64,000 bases of DNA. Origin: Lojkania enalia (lineage: Eukaryota; Ascomycota; Dothideomycetes; Pleosporales). This document shows positions 1 through 11,600 of this stretch, piece after piece. Below the pieces are notes generated by a model. The model saw nothing but the letters and a program-made list of their open reading frames with translations, did not search any database and was not told the DNA's origin. Positions within the stretch are counted from its first letter, which is position 1. The number at the start of each line of letters is the position of its first letter. Made by a program: the position numbers and the translations under genes. The stretch is from contig ML986646.1 of assembly GCA_010094045.1 (NCBI GenBank), forward strand, positions 183,167-247,166. Direction: 5' to 3'.

Positions 1-656
1 CAACCTAAAGAGTGGTTATGCCGTAGTGGCTTATCTTTTGCAAACCATGTGGAAGCCGAACGATATTGACTGGGCTGACTTGGATCCCACAACGTCCTTT
101 CCAGTGGGACAGCCTGTGTCTTTTTGGCCACAGCTCCTTTCAATGCGCTTCATGTGGCTTCCAGGGCTCTGGTGGTGGAGGTGAAGCTGTGGCTGAAGGA
201 GTCGGGGCTGAGAAGAAATCTCAAGAACAGGGCTCGGAGACAGGGCAGCATTGGAGGAGGTGGTACGAACGAATAGTCGTGATCAAAGTCTTCATTAACA
301 CGAAATCCCAGTTGGCGGCCATGAAAGATTTGGTAGAGTAGCATTTAGGTGATCTATATGTAAATTACGGTCAGTCGGGGGATATAATAGGTCTAGAGGC
401 GAGGGCGACCATCGAGAGAGTAATAGATGAATGCACTTATAACCATGCTCTCGTCTACCCAAGGATCTGAGTCATCTCAATGTCCCAGTCATACCCATGT
501 GTCCGGTATGTCTGGTTGCACTGGAGATACTCTTTCTCCAGAATATGATCCCATTTGGCTCTTTTTCCGTCTTGATGTAGCCTAAAAACCGAATCCATAG
601 GATATGTTTGATAAATAGGGATAAGAAAGGAAGGATCTAATCAATCAGCATTCTAC
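1..656. other. Non-coding or unassigned window start
   Basis: Short open frames exist on both strands (for example a proline-rich reading on the minus strand at about 150-344), but none has a recognisable domain, and no frame extends across more than about 90 codons. The stretch may hold the end of a gene lying outside the window. I cannot support a call. Confidence 0.3.
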
Positions 657-676
657 TGCATGCAGAAGTCCTCATA

Positions 677-797
677 TCCTTATTATGGGTTAGCCCTGAT
701 ATCATGTGATACCTAGAACAGACAGTATAAATAGCCCTGACCTCTATAGATATGAATCAACACAGTCTTTCCTCCTCATCTGCTCTGATACTTTACA
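677..797 (+). repeat. Degenerate LTR-like relic (sibling of 24558-24703)
   Basis: This segment matches, in inverted orientation, the repeat at 24558-24703 over about 120 bp. Both share a GATATCATGTGATACC core, a TATAAATAG promoter-like box and a terminal TTTACA. The 5' end has diverged, no target duplication is visible and no internal retroelement follows, so it reads as a decayed solo LTR or TRIM remnant. Confidence 0.55.
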
Positions 798-3089
798 TTA
801 TATAATCTCCCAATGTCTTAACACTTGTTCTTTTCCAGTCACTTAGCCCACGGATTCAACGCTCTGTAGTCGTCATACGGGCTTTGGAAGAGAGACTCAA
901 GATCTCGAAGGCCAGAGGTGGCTTGTATGTGATGCCCCTCTAACCTATCCTCTTCAAGCCTCATGAAGGGATGTACAGTAACACCGAGGAATTCAGACCA
1001 CTAATATGAAGTGAGATAGAGCTTTATTTTGGCAAGCCAATCAAAACCTGTGAGCCCCGCAATACAGTCGAGTACTTTGAAGAACACTAACGGCTCCCTG
1101 AAATGTTTCACCGTCCCCCTCCAACCGGCTTGATATGCTTTTTTGCGTATACGCCTTCTAATACGGAAGATAGCATGGTTCGGCGTCGAGTAATCCCTAA
1201 GAAAGATCACGATCATAACAAAGGTCATATTCGTTCTGAAAATCGCCTTGCTCATCCTAAGAATCACAAACTCTAGAAAGGAATAATTGAGCGTGAGGTA
1301 AATGTAGGTGACGAGTATTATATGCTAGAGAAGGATGAAGCGGGTCTCCTTCGAGAGCTTCGTAATCGGAAAAGGCTTACCGCTTCGGCTCCACAATTTA
1401 GACTATGTCTTATACCGCATCCTCTTGCTCTAGATTAGAATCCCTTCTCGGAGTAGATAGGTTAGCCAAGTCCTTAGGGGGTGCTATTTTTCCCTCTGCC
1501 GAATCTCGAACATATCCTCGGCAAGGAGTTTGAGCAAACCATCGAGGTATTAGTCAGGGTGGAGGGAGATTCGGATGGGTACTGCGTACAGAAACTCTTC
1601 GTACGCGTCCTTGAAGGTGCAGAACTTGACGGGGCCATCTGTGGATCGATCCCCGTCGGATAGAGGCCAGATTGGAGGAGTTATGATTGTAGTCCATACT
1701 TGGGACATTAGAAGCGGCGGACGAAATATCCTTCCCCTGGGGATCTGTTATTATTCTCCTGGTAGTTCGGAGGACAGGATCATCTTGGGTATAAAGTTTT
1801 TCCATATTATATATACACTCGCTATGGGTTTTATCTATAAGGTCAGGGCCAGCAGGAATCGACATAATGGTGAACCGTCGTGCTATGAGGCCGTAACGCA
1901 GGCATATGGGTCTGGTGCATAGCACAGGTGTGCGTGGTAAAGTGTGTTGGAGCGAATTATTCAAAGCGTTGAGATGAATATGGCTTGGTAGATGAAACAA
2001 TAGAACGAATTATTAGAGACGAGTCCTTTAATACTCTGGAGTTGATATTGATTGAGTTGGTCGAGATATGTGTGCTTAAGTGTGGAAGGGATTCTATAGG
2101 AAGATAGGCTAGACTCGATGCGGGAGGCGTAGTGACACCATCTTTGCATTTATGAGTAGCGCATAGCGATCATGCTTGTTACATAAAATATCCGTGATTG
2201 GTACGCGGAAGGGACTGCAAGATAAGCTGTTTATGTAAGGAAGGTAGAATAGTTATATACAACAGGCTATATCTATGAATCTAGTGAAAACGCTGTAAGT
2301 GGTCATCATATATCAGGAAACGATAGTCTTGAAAGAATGTAATGAGTGACGAAAAAAAGGGTTGTCCACACAGACTGCCATTACGTCTATGCTCGCAAAT
2401 TCAGAGATATAAATAGCAGGCCTTCAATTCTTCAACTCTTACTTGTGACTTAAAACAGATGTATCATCTCGTAATATTCCTGCCCCTTCTGAGAGCAAGC
2501 AATAAGGATATAATTGTTAATGCCTTATAGAATGAATACATCAAGTGGTAAAATATCAAATCAATATAGACTTTATCTTCACTATTGTTTCAGATATCAT
2601 CAATTCTATGGATTATTATACGGGACCCATTTTTAGTACCTCGTTTCACAAGTTTACGCTTAGTTATTCTCTCGGGCACAATCATATATCTACTTCTCAA
2701 AGGAATGAAATTCCTTAAGTAGAGGACCTCTGAGTCTAACTGAAGTATAATCTTCTACTGGGTTGCAATTTACAAAAGCTTAAAATCAAGAATGCGCATT
2801 TTAGCCCCTTTTTCAATGGGCAAAACCTTGGTGGAGCATGTTCTACGGGGGCCGTTAGACGTAACGAGTGGCGACAAGGTAAATAAATTTAGGATAGAAG
2901 TCCGTTCATGCTGCCGCCCCAAAGGTCGCAACGGAGGTAGCACACTGCATGGAAGAAAGTCTGTCAACCAATCCGCTTGTTGTACAGGCGGGTATGCATG
3001 TGGGGTAAGTAGATAAACACGAGCTCCGTCGAGACTCCTGCAGAACTAATATTTTAATATGCATAGCCTTGGCATCACCTCCCGCCCCG
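798..3089. other. AT-rich spacer with decayed coding-like frames
   Basis: No intact gene is supported. The minus strand at about 1000-2000 carries several short frames that look coding-like but are broken by stops and frame changes (listed separately). The rest is AT-rich DNA with scattered short frames and no recognised motif. Confidence 0.4.
1001..2000 (-). pseudogene. Possible decayed protein-coding gene, family unknown
   Basis: Read on the minus strand, three successive blocks keep ordinary amino-acid composition: about 1690-1990, about 1490-1670 in a shifted frame (with a stretch around FKDAYEEFLYAV) and 1001-1267 (a hydrophobic start followed by a basic stretch). They are interrupted by stops and frame changes that short introns do not obviously remove. 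I do not recognise the family. It could be a relic gene or chance open frames; the evidence is only the clustering of frames on one strand. Confidence 0.2.
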
Positions 3090-3095
3090 TATAAA
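3090..3095 (+). promoter_or_regulatory. TATA-like box of the SMP-30-like gene
   Basis: A TATAAA hexamer lies 58 bp upstream of the ATG at 3153, in a C-rich context. A second, out-of-frame ATG at 3097 directly abuts it and would fall upstream of a start site placed about 30 bp downstream of the box. This supports 3153 as the real start. Confidence 0.4.
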
Positions 3096-3152
3096 CATGA
3101 ACTTCATCACACTATCATGTAGAGAAATTCCATTACAGCCCTGGCGCACAAA

Positions 3153-4145
3153 ATGGTATCTATTTCTTGGTTTCTTTTTCTCGTTTCGTTCACCTCATGC
3201 GATGCAGCTGCGGTCTATCCACCCAGGTACAATGGCCGAGTACGCCAGGTCTACCAATTCCCGACTGTATCCTGGATTGAGAATGTTTCAGTGCGCTCCA
3301 ATGGCCATCTCCTCCTGAGTATGTTGACCGCGCCTGAGCTCCGTGGCATCAATCCGATTGACCCGAAGCCCAAAATATCCCTTATTTACCAGTTTCCCAA
3401 CGCAACAAGTGTACTTGGTTCTGCAGAAGTCAAGCCAGATATATTTGCAGTCGTAACAGCAAACGTTTCTCTTACAGGCGGCACAGTACCTGGCAGCTAT
3501 GCCATCTGGGAAGTAGATCTCAAGAGAAGGACTACTAGGGCACGCAAGGCTGTGAATGTTCCGGCCAACTGGACACTGAATGGCTTGGCACGCCTTTCCA
3601 AAGACTATTTTCTAGGATCTGACTCTGGTGCTGGAGCCGTTTACCGTTTCAACCTAAAAACTGGGGCTTCAAAGGTGGTTATTCAGGATGCCACGATGAA
3701 GGGATCTAAGGACCTCCCATTCGGAGTCAATGGAATTCGCGTCTATGATAGCTATCTATACTACGACAATACAGGAAAGGGGCTTTTTTGCCGCATCCCC
3801 ATCAACCCATACACAGGAATTGCAAGAGGCCCTGCAAATGTCTTAGCAGATGGGTTACAGGGACTGGATGATTTTGCAATCGGCACAGAAACAGGGACAA
3901 CATACCTCGCGAATTTCGTGCAGAATTCAGTCCTAAGTGTTGATGACAATGGAGAAGTTAAGACTGTTGCTAGCAAACTGGGTGGAAAGGTCTTTTATGG
4001 GCCGACATCAGTCCGCTTCGGAAGGACTAGATTGGATCGCAATATAGCATACGCTGTAACGAGCGGAGCGAGCTGGAACTCGAGCGACGGCAGTTTTACG
4101 CCTATTGAAGGAGGGAAGGTAATTGCTATTAAGGTGTGCGACTAA
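3153..4145 (+). CDS. Secreted SMP-30/gluconolactonase-like beta-propeller protein
   Basis: A single-exon frame of 330 residues. It begins with a signal peptide: a hydrophobic stretch of about 15 residues after MVSIS, followed by a small-residue cleavage region around residues 16-20. The mature part has the repeated blade pattern of SMP-30/gluconolactonase-like six-bladed propellers, including a conserved FGVNGIRV stretch near residue 190 and a GLDDFAIG stretch near 240. Several N-glycosylation sequons (NVS, NAT, NWT, NSS) fit secretion. Fungal members are usually extracellular or secondary-metabolism-associated lactonase-like hydrolases, and the substrate cannot be inferred. The gene is convergent with the short-chain dehydrogenase downstream. 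No frameshift or missing region is seen, and length is normal for the fungal family. Confidence 0.85.
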   Translation: MVSISWFLFLVSFTSCDAAAVYPPRYNGRVRQVYQFPTVSWIENVSVRSNGHLLLSMLTAPELRGINPIDPKPKISLIYQFPNATSVLGSAEVKPDIFAVVTANVSLTGGTVPGSYAIWEVDLKRRTTRARKAVNVPANWTLNGLARLSKDYFLGSDSGAGAVYRFNLKTGASKVVIQDATMKGSKDLPFGVNGIRVYDSYLYYDNTGKGLFCRIPINPYTGIARGPANVLADGLQGLDDFAIGTETGTTYLANFVQNSVLSVDDNGEVKTVASKLGGKVFYGPTSVRFGRTRLDRNIAYAVTSGASWNSSDGSFTPIEGGKVIAIKVCD

Positions 4146-4484
4146 GCTAAACCCTAGATTAACATCAACATGTATTTTTTTTTTTTCTTTTTTATTGAAA
4201 AGGCCTGCAAGTAATAGTGGTATCATAGAATGAAAGATAATGATTCGTGAATGGAATGATACTATTACTGACAGGAGTGCCTTCACATTTCGTTGTTATG
4301 CGTTTGGTACTTGTACAGTAATACCATGTCAACATCGGGAAAGAGAGGTTGAGCCATTAGTTATCCTAATATTTCAATGCTATGGAGAGTGACAAGAGAA
4401 CGGATATGCCGAGACGATTTTCTCAGCTTAGGAATGCGGGGGTAAAAGTCGATCGGATAGCAAAAACCGAGTGGATCAGGAATG
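4146..4484. other. Convergent 3' intergenic spacer
   Basis: This 339-bp stretch separates the stops of the SMP-30-like gene and the short-chain dehydrogenase. It is AT-rich with a T run near 4172-4186. It presumably holds both polyadenylation regions; nothing else is seen. Confidence 0.5.
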
Positions 4485-5417
4485 CTAAGTGGAGTATTTC
4501 TCAAGCTCTTTCTCTGTCCAATCCCATACTTCCTGCGCAAGGCTATCGTTATTAGCTTGGGCAGTGCCCTTTCCTACTATCCCGATCGGCTCATAATACA
4601 ATCCACTCTTAACATCTTTCGACACTGAAGCCCATAGTTGATTCTTCACCCCCTCATCAACCGACTTCAAAAAAGCTGTTGCAACCTTGCCCAATAAACG
4701 AACGCCCCAATTGAAGCCTGTTGCCCCACTCAGTAAGTTGGTACGCACAACTCCAGGATGAATTGAAACAACGGTAAACTGCGGATAGGACTTGGCCATC
4801 TGCTTTACCCATAGGATCTCAGCAAGTTTGCTCTGACCGTATCGGCCGATTGGTCCAAGTGCCTCGCATTTTGTTTTGAGAGAATCGAATATGATTCCTT
4901 CTTTTGGAGCAAATCTATGGCCATCCGACGATAGCATGACTATTCGAACGTCCGTACTAGGCATACTAGCGGTCTTTTCAAGTAAGGGAAGGAGGAGCTT
5001 GGCCAGCAGCACATGGCCGACATAGTTGGTGCCAAATTGAAGTTCGTACCCATCCTTGGTGAGACCAGGTGGGGAAGCCATGATCCCGGCGTTGAGCATG
5101 AGGATGTCGAGGCGGTCGGATTCCTTCGAGAAGGTGTTAACAGCCGTCTTTATCGATTCGACGGAGGCAAGGTCTAACTCGAGAAGTTTTATAGGGGCGG
5201 GATTGGGGAGCTGCTGTTGTATTTCATCCACTGCTGCTTGGGCTTTCTCGAGATTTCGTGCTGCCAGCCATAGATTTGCGGGATTGTGTCGGGCATACTC
5301 AAGGATGCATTGTTTTCCCAGGCCGATGTTCCCTCCTGTTACCAAAATAGTCTTGCCTTCCAGGGAGGGAATATCTCGCGCTGAATTGAAGTTGATAGAA
5401 TGAGAGCGGATTGGCAT
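4485..5417 (-). CDS. Short-chain dehydrogenase/reductase (retinol dehydrogenase-like)
   Basis: An intronless frame of 310 residues that belongs to the classical SDR family with a Rossmann fold. The cofactor motif TGGNIGLG lies at residues 27-34, NAG at 109-111, catalytic Ser near 163 in the LSSDG stretch, and the YxxxK pair at Tyr193 and Lys197. Length and motif order resemble the fungal retinol-dehydrogenase/WW-domain oxidoreductase-like group, which uses NADP(H) on hydrophobic alcohols or ketones. The true substrate is unknown. No signal peptide is seen, so the enzyme is probably cytosolic or membrane-associated. The start is taken at the first in-frame ATG. It is convergent with the SMP-30-like gene and its upstream region contains a local direct duplication (5513-5745). 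Confidence 0.9.
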   Translation of the reverse strand: MPIRSHSINFNSARDIPSLEGKTILVTGGNIGLGKQCILEYARHNPANLWLAARNLEKAQAAVDEIQQQLPNPAPIKLLELDLASVESIKTAVNTFSKESDRLDILMLNAGIMASPPGLTKDGYELQFGTNYVGHVLLAKLLLPLLEKTASMPSTDVRIVMLSSDGHRFAPKEGIIFDSLKTKCEALGPIGRYGQSKLAEILWVKQMAKSYPQFTVVSIHPGVVRTNLLSGATGFNWGVRLLGKVATAFLKSVDEGVKNQLWASVSKDVKSGLYYEPIGIVGKGTAQANNDSLAQEVWDWTEKELEKYST

Positions 5418-5512
5418 GTTGTGGAATGGGAAATCGCTGGCAGAAAAATGCCCACCAAACTTGAGGAAACAGTACGGGAGAAGGGCGTCAGCTACTGATA
5501 ACAGAACCGACG

Positions 5513-5745
5513 GGCCAAATCGGACGGATACATGGTGAGGCCGCCGGCTCTACGCCCACGAACGCGTGGCTTAGCCGTGGATTGCCTCACTGGAACATTG
5601 AGAGACGCATGGCAGGAGAGGGCCGGATAATGAATACCTCTCTAACGGGCTAAATCGGACGGATACGTGGTGAAATTGACCGCTCTATGTCCACAAACGC
5701 GAGGCTCAGCCATCAGCTGTTTCGCGAAACATTCAGAGTTGCGTG
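5513..5745. repeat. Imperfect direct repeat, period 135 bp
   Basis: Two copies of about 70 bp, starting near 5513 and 5648, share the core AAATCGGACGGATAC and later blocks such as GGTGA, CCGCTCTA, CCACRAACGCG and CAGCC. The cores CGGACGGATA start at 5521 and 5656. Differences are mostly transitions. The repeat sits about 100 bp upstream of the dehydrogenase start, so it may be a duplicated promoter segment or a repeat relic. Confidence 0.6.
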
Positions 5746-8604
5746 GGCTCTATGCACAAGTTCATATGCTTTTCTGCACTAGTATATTCGCTTTTCCGTG
5801 ACTCCCTGTGAGTGTATCTGCCTTTAACACGGATGATGGATACTTAGGGGGCTTGCAAAGCTGGTTTAGCCCGAAATCTGGGCATATATACTAGCTTTGA
5901 ATCAAGTAAAAAAGGGCTTAGCCATGAGGGGCTTAGGGGGTAGATTGGTTAGATCTTTACGCCTGACTACGGCGACGTCTATTTCTAGCCTAATGTACGG
6001 TTATGCCAAGCTTCCATCCAAACGGCCTATGGTTGTTTATAGATCCTCTATACCTCTTTTAGCAGGCCATCCGAGCTTCATATATATATTATCATGCATC
6101 AACGCCACGTTCGATAAGCCTAAGAAGAGATACAATGAAATAGTTTTTTGCCCAGCAATAGATGGATTAGTAGATTCACTATTCCAGCCGTCGGTTGAGA
6201 ATTCCTTTTTTTTTCTCATACTACCAAATAATTAGGTATTCCCTAGACGGTTTAGGTGGCTCCCTTTTCGAATCGCTAGCCTCGCATTAGAAATCGCGGA
6301 GTTGGTGGCAGGCGCTTCGACAATTTGGAGTCTAATTAACCTCTATCTTAAAAATGGAACAGGTCAATTGCGATAATCTTGAGACGCAGCAACAGCGTAA
6401 GTGCAAAAGGTAATCTGATTAGAGCTGAACTAATGGTTTATAAAGTAAAATTCTATTGTTTGGAAAAACTTTGTGTAGGACATGAGGTCATCTTTTCCTT
6501 CGGACTACTAATTGGCAACGTGAGACTTCAGCATTTGGCTCGGCGGCTTGTCGATACTGTCGGGCTACATTTTCCTTTCTTAACAGAGTTTCGTAGTAGA
6601 ATTAGTCTAGTTTTATCGATCAGTTCTTCAATATCAGCACCATTTAGGTTGGGAAGATATAGGAACCGTCGCAACCATATAGTCACTTGGTCTTCGCATT
6701 TAGCGTATACGACTTTTAGTTGATCTAGACCAAGGTATTGCTAACTGTCCTCGCACATTTTTCCAAGTTCGGTATAATGTGCGACCAACATGACGTGTCT
6801 GAGTGAATGAATCTAGGTTTTTGCCATTCCGAAAAACCGAGATTGCATCGAGTTTTAGAAACGCACGTTACATATTGACGACGAGGCTATCACTTGAGAA
6901 GCTATTATCACAGCTAGTATTAAATAGATGCAATAGGCATTTAGAGCATAATATAAGTTTCCTGAGTTGTAGATTTTGGAGTTTAAACTATTCTATAGGA
7001 TCATTTAGCCACGTTTTAGTACATTAAACGTTTAAAAGATAAGCTCTAGTCTAGATCTAAGCAATCCTTGTAGTCAACTTTGAATATTACTAGGGGCTCT
7101 TGAGACCTGGCGGACACGACTTGTTACCTTCAACTAGCAGTTCAAAAGCAGGCGAGATTATGATTCGAGAGTTTATTTTAGTCAAAGAAGAAGGGGGCAC
7201 ATACAGTTGCAGTTTAATAGCTTTTAATATCTCAAATCCCACTAGTAAGTTGCTCCAAGACTGTTAGACACTGGAAATTAGCGCCAAAATAAGAAATTCC
7301 AATGTTCACAGGACAATATTTTAGGAAAAGCTTTAGAACTAGCATGTATACGGTCTCTTTATGCTCTTCTTAAGTTGCAAATCTACTCTTCACCTCACGA
7401 GGCATAAATTGAGAGACCATACTCTTCGGTACGCTTATATAAAAATGTTCATGCCTCGGTTTGGCATCGATTTTTAGAAACCAACATCGCATCTTGAAGA
7501 ACATCATTTCGATGCTTATATTTTAGAGTTACGGCATTCTTTTCAGACGCCAGACCATAGAACTTTGATCCCATCGATTTTAGTTGACTTAAATGATAAG
7601 GATTATAATCAGTACAAGAGGGCGGAACCTAGGTTGTTTTAGAATATCCGTATCCCTAGTATTATTCTTATCATAATTTTAAAAAGAATAGGCCTTTATA
7701 AGCACTGTTTATAAAATGCCACCGTATTAGACCATATCTAGCTAGTTTTTATATTACCATACGTTGCGAAGTAGGTCGCTTTTCGTTCTAGCAGCATTTC
7801 CATATTTACAGTCCAGCTTTTAACATCCCACATTGCCCTGCGAAGGAATCCCTTCCGGTGATTATCTCTCAAATATCACTAACGGATCGATTATTAGTCT
7901 AAAATTGGAACTATGTCGGAAGGGAACGAGACCAGGGGAACCCTGTGTTTACACAACATATCACCACATTCGCACGAACCCATTTCATTTTAACCTCCCC
8001 CATACTTCCATTCAGCTGTAGCTTTTAGTCTCTGCAATCTACATACAACAAGCCGAATGAGGCTGCTAGAGATCCGGCAAATTGGGACTTGTAAGGCGAT
8101 TTTAGTCATTAAATACTACATTACAATCTTCGGATTCTTGTACATGAAAACCATAAAACGTAATTTTAGTTTTTGTATCTTACCACATATTCCCAGTCCA
8201 ATCTCATTCGCTCGAAACCTATGAGACCATTAGAGGCTGGATTTTAGTAGGATCCTGAAGCGTTGTAGGCGAAGAAATGTCTAGCAAGAAAGGAAACGGT
8301 GTTAATATACCCATGCCAAGCACCACAAATGTAATCGCGAGCACACGACTCTAGGCTCAAGCAGGGAACGCAATCTCGTAGCATTGACGACAGAAACATG
8401 CCGTACCACACACCAATCTGCTATTATACGTAGGTCCTCCACTGCACGAATATAATCAAGGGATATTCGGTAAGAAGTCTAAATGAAGTTGCGTATCGGC
8501 ATCTATATATTGCAGATACACGTCCTCGCTCCGCCACCCACAGCTTGATTACAGCCGTCATCCAGCAGTTCTTAAATTGGCTTAATGACCATAGGAAACC
8601 CCAA
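5746..8604. other. Gene-free AT-rich island
   Basis: No frame over about 114 codons and no recognisable protein motif is present on either strand. Short tandem pyrimidine runs and many TpA-rich stretches suggest an old repeat island. A striking feature is the repeated TTTTAG hexamer on the plus strand, reported as a finding. The island ends at the PAN2 stop codon. Confidence 0.5.
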
Positions 8605-11600
8605 CTACCTCATTGGGCTCCGAAAATTGACCCTACCAAAATTCGGTTTCCTCGCCGGCGTTGTCTGGCCCAGTTTATCCGCCGCCACAGGCTCAGGTGT
8701 ATCCCTACCGGTGGAGCCCCCTTGCGGCTTCTCTTTCCCGTTTCCGCTGCCTGGCGCTCTGAATCCGACTTCTCGGCCCTTAGCATATATGTCGTTGAGC
8801 ATCTCCTCTAGCACACCTGCATCGACAAACTCTTCGTACTTCCTCCAGAGCTTTAATGCCGTCGTTGCATCCTCGATGGAATCGTGAGTATCCTCCTGGA
8901 TCTTCTCCTTCAACACACACCAAGCGAGGAACTTCAAGTTCAACTTCCGGTGAAGACTGGGCTTGAAGAACAGATCGACTGTATCCACGACCTGTTTCTT
9001 CGGGACGTGGATATTGATTGTACGGAAATCATTTGCCAAAGAGTGGCCGACGAAAACGCACCCTAGGTTCAATAGTAGCCAAAGCTTCTTATAAGCGTGC
9101 TTTAGTCCAACAAGCGCATGTGACGAGGTGTTGCGATCGAGGTCGCCAGGTGAAATGCCAGACCAGGCAGTTAAATAGTCGACAACAGGCTCCGCTACCG
9201 CAATGTAATCGTCAATGAACGGAAGTCCTGCACGCTCGCCTGCGCCACGACAGACCGACACGCGGGCAAGGCCTTTACGATCTGGGCGGATAGTCTCACG
9301 TGTGCCGTCAGCTTTCACTTCAATCTCCTCGGCTTGGAGCCGGATGAACTCTGCATCGATCGCTACTGGGTACCCGGGGTTAGGAACCTCAGTAGAAGCA
9401 TCTAAAAGTTTGAATTTAGTGTCTGGCGGTTCTGGATTGGATGACCACCAACGATACAGAATTTGAGTGTCAAGGTGCTCTTTCCATGAATCGTCAATTG
9501 AATGCCTTGCGGCCTTTAACTGAAAGGTTAATACAGAAGGTAGCTTCCAGCTGGGCTCAAAGCGAAGAGCTTCTTCTTTGGGAATGGGGCGAACGAGGAA
9601 GTCATTAAAAAGGTGCCATCTGTCCTCGGTCGGTTCGCAAGAAGACGGTGCGGTGTTGATTGTGGCAACAAGATGGGGCTTCTGATGCACCCCACTGTTG
9701 ATGTCGGCTACAACACCAATTAATTCGTAGACCATGATGTTGAACACGCCACGTTGGAGGTGTAGCTTGAGATCTTGTCCTTCAAAGCAGTAAAATTGGC
9801 CTTGATCAACGATAATACCTATCTCTTGAGGAAGCCAATTTGGAATTGACCAAAGCAACTTAGCTTCGTGACTCTGTACAGCTGCATTGAGCATTAGTAC
9901 TCCAGGTAGTGCTTGTATCGTCTTCCTCTGCACCATTTGCTGGTATCGGTTGCACTTATTGCACCATCCCCTTGTCTGATCTTGTCGTTCAATACTAGCT
10001 TTCAGAATCTGTGAGAAGGTTGGTCGCGGCCCTCTTGAGTTCTTGACTACGTGCTTTGCAGGATATATGAGTTCGTTGACGAATGTTTTCCCCCCTCTTA
10101 CAGTCTCGTTGGCGCACTGAGCGCATCGCATACTGGCGCGGGCCTGGGTTTCGAGGACTTGGTCCATCAATGTCGGCCCATTGGGATTTGGCATCATTCG
10201 ACGAAACTCCTCAGATACCTTGTCGAGCAGGAAGCGATTGAAAGCTTGTATCATGGTAGCTAGAGCGACGTTTGGTGCCATCTCTTCGAGGAGGTTAAGA
10301 GACATCGCGTTCGACAATCCACTGAATGTCTTGAGAAAATTGGATGCTTGGCAGTTGAGGCCAGCAGCTTTTTCAAGCATATCAATCAAGAATCCCAGCT
10401 CACACAAGAGACAAGCCTCGTAAAGGCATGGTGACGCCGTGTGTCGTAGGGCTAGATTTCGAATCATTGGTGTGAATCGACAAAGCTGCAGTAAAGGATT
10501 GGCGTAGGAGTTCGCAATATGAGTTTCTAAGCCGGAATATGATGTTTGATTATAGTATCTGATGGGTGGTTAGAGACGACGGTGCTAACATTAGGAGAAT
10601 AACATACGCAAAATCAAAGTCGTCTACACCAAACTTGCTATACTTAATCTCTACATTTCCATACATCGCGGGGACATCTCTTCTTGTCACATCGTCAAGG
10701 TGCATATCGGTCAAAGTTTCGATTGTTTCCACGGTCTTTGCATCTCCTTCACCTGAAGACTGAGCAGCACGTGCCTTCTCGCTTAGGAACTTTGGAGCCG
10801 TCAAGGAGTCGGCTGCCCGATCGGCCTGTCGCGTATCCTCGACTTGGTACCTGCGCTTTGTCCGGGGATTCTTCGCGAAGAATCCGATATCTGTGCGATT
10901 CATGCTGTTGAGGATGGCTGAATCGATTTTCGACGGAGGAGCGCCCACTTCATATATCAAATGGCTAGGCCAACTAGACAGCAGAGGCTCTTTGTAATAA
11001 GGCATTCCGACAGAACTCAGAGGCCTATATAACAATGAGATATTCATTCGCACTTGTACAGAGAATTACTCACGTATCCGGCGCCCAATCCATGTTTGGA
11101 GGCGGAATGGCAGCATCAGCAAAGTCTGTTTGGTTGCCATACTCGGGAAAATGAACTTTGGAAGGTGAGCCCCAGAGGTGAATGTGACAACTCGAATCGG
11201 ACAAAGCAAAGGCTTCTCCAGACGGTGCCATCTCGAAACCAGTCAAGAATGCATCGTACATGTTAAGCTGCCGTAGATTGGCCGAGTCAGGATTCATGAG
11301 ATCGATTACTTGCATCTGGCCGTTCTGCGAAGCAATAATGCTCGTCGTTGACATGCGTGGGTGCATTCTTACAAACGCAGCGCCGGTATGAAAGGGAATT
11401 GGGGGAAGCTGCTTCAGAGTCTTCAAGGAGAAGACATTCGTAAATGGATCTAGCATGAAGCCGTACTGTTGCCTTGGGGACCAACCGCAGGTCGCAAGGA
11501 AGTCTCCTTTAGCATCCATGTCATTGATACTACCAGTGTGACCGTCAAACACCTTGATAACGGCCAATGTCCCTGAATCCAAAATGTGTATGCCGCCAGT

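Noticed and set aside
3097..3318. Alternative start and frame for the SMP-30-like gene
   Set aside because: This frame is shorter, has no domain, and starts immediately after the TATA-like box; the 3153 frame has a signal peptide and the full propeller.
6057..8247. Tandem repeat or CRISPR-like array
   Set aside because: Only the TTTTAG hexamer recurs; sequences between sites are unrelated and spacing varies, so neither a tandem repeat nor a CRISPR array is supported, and this is a eukaryote.
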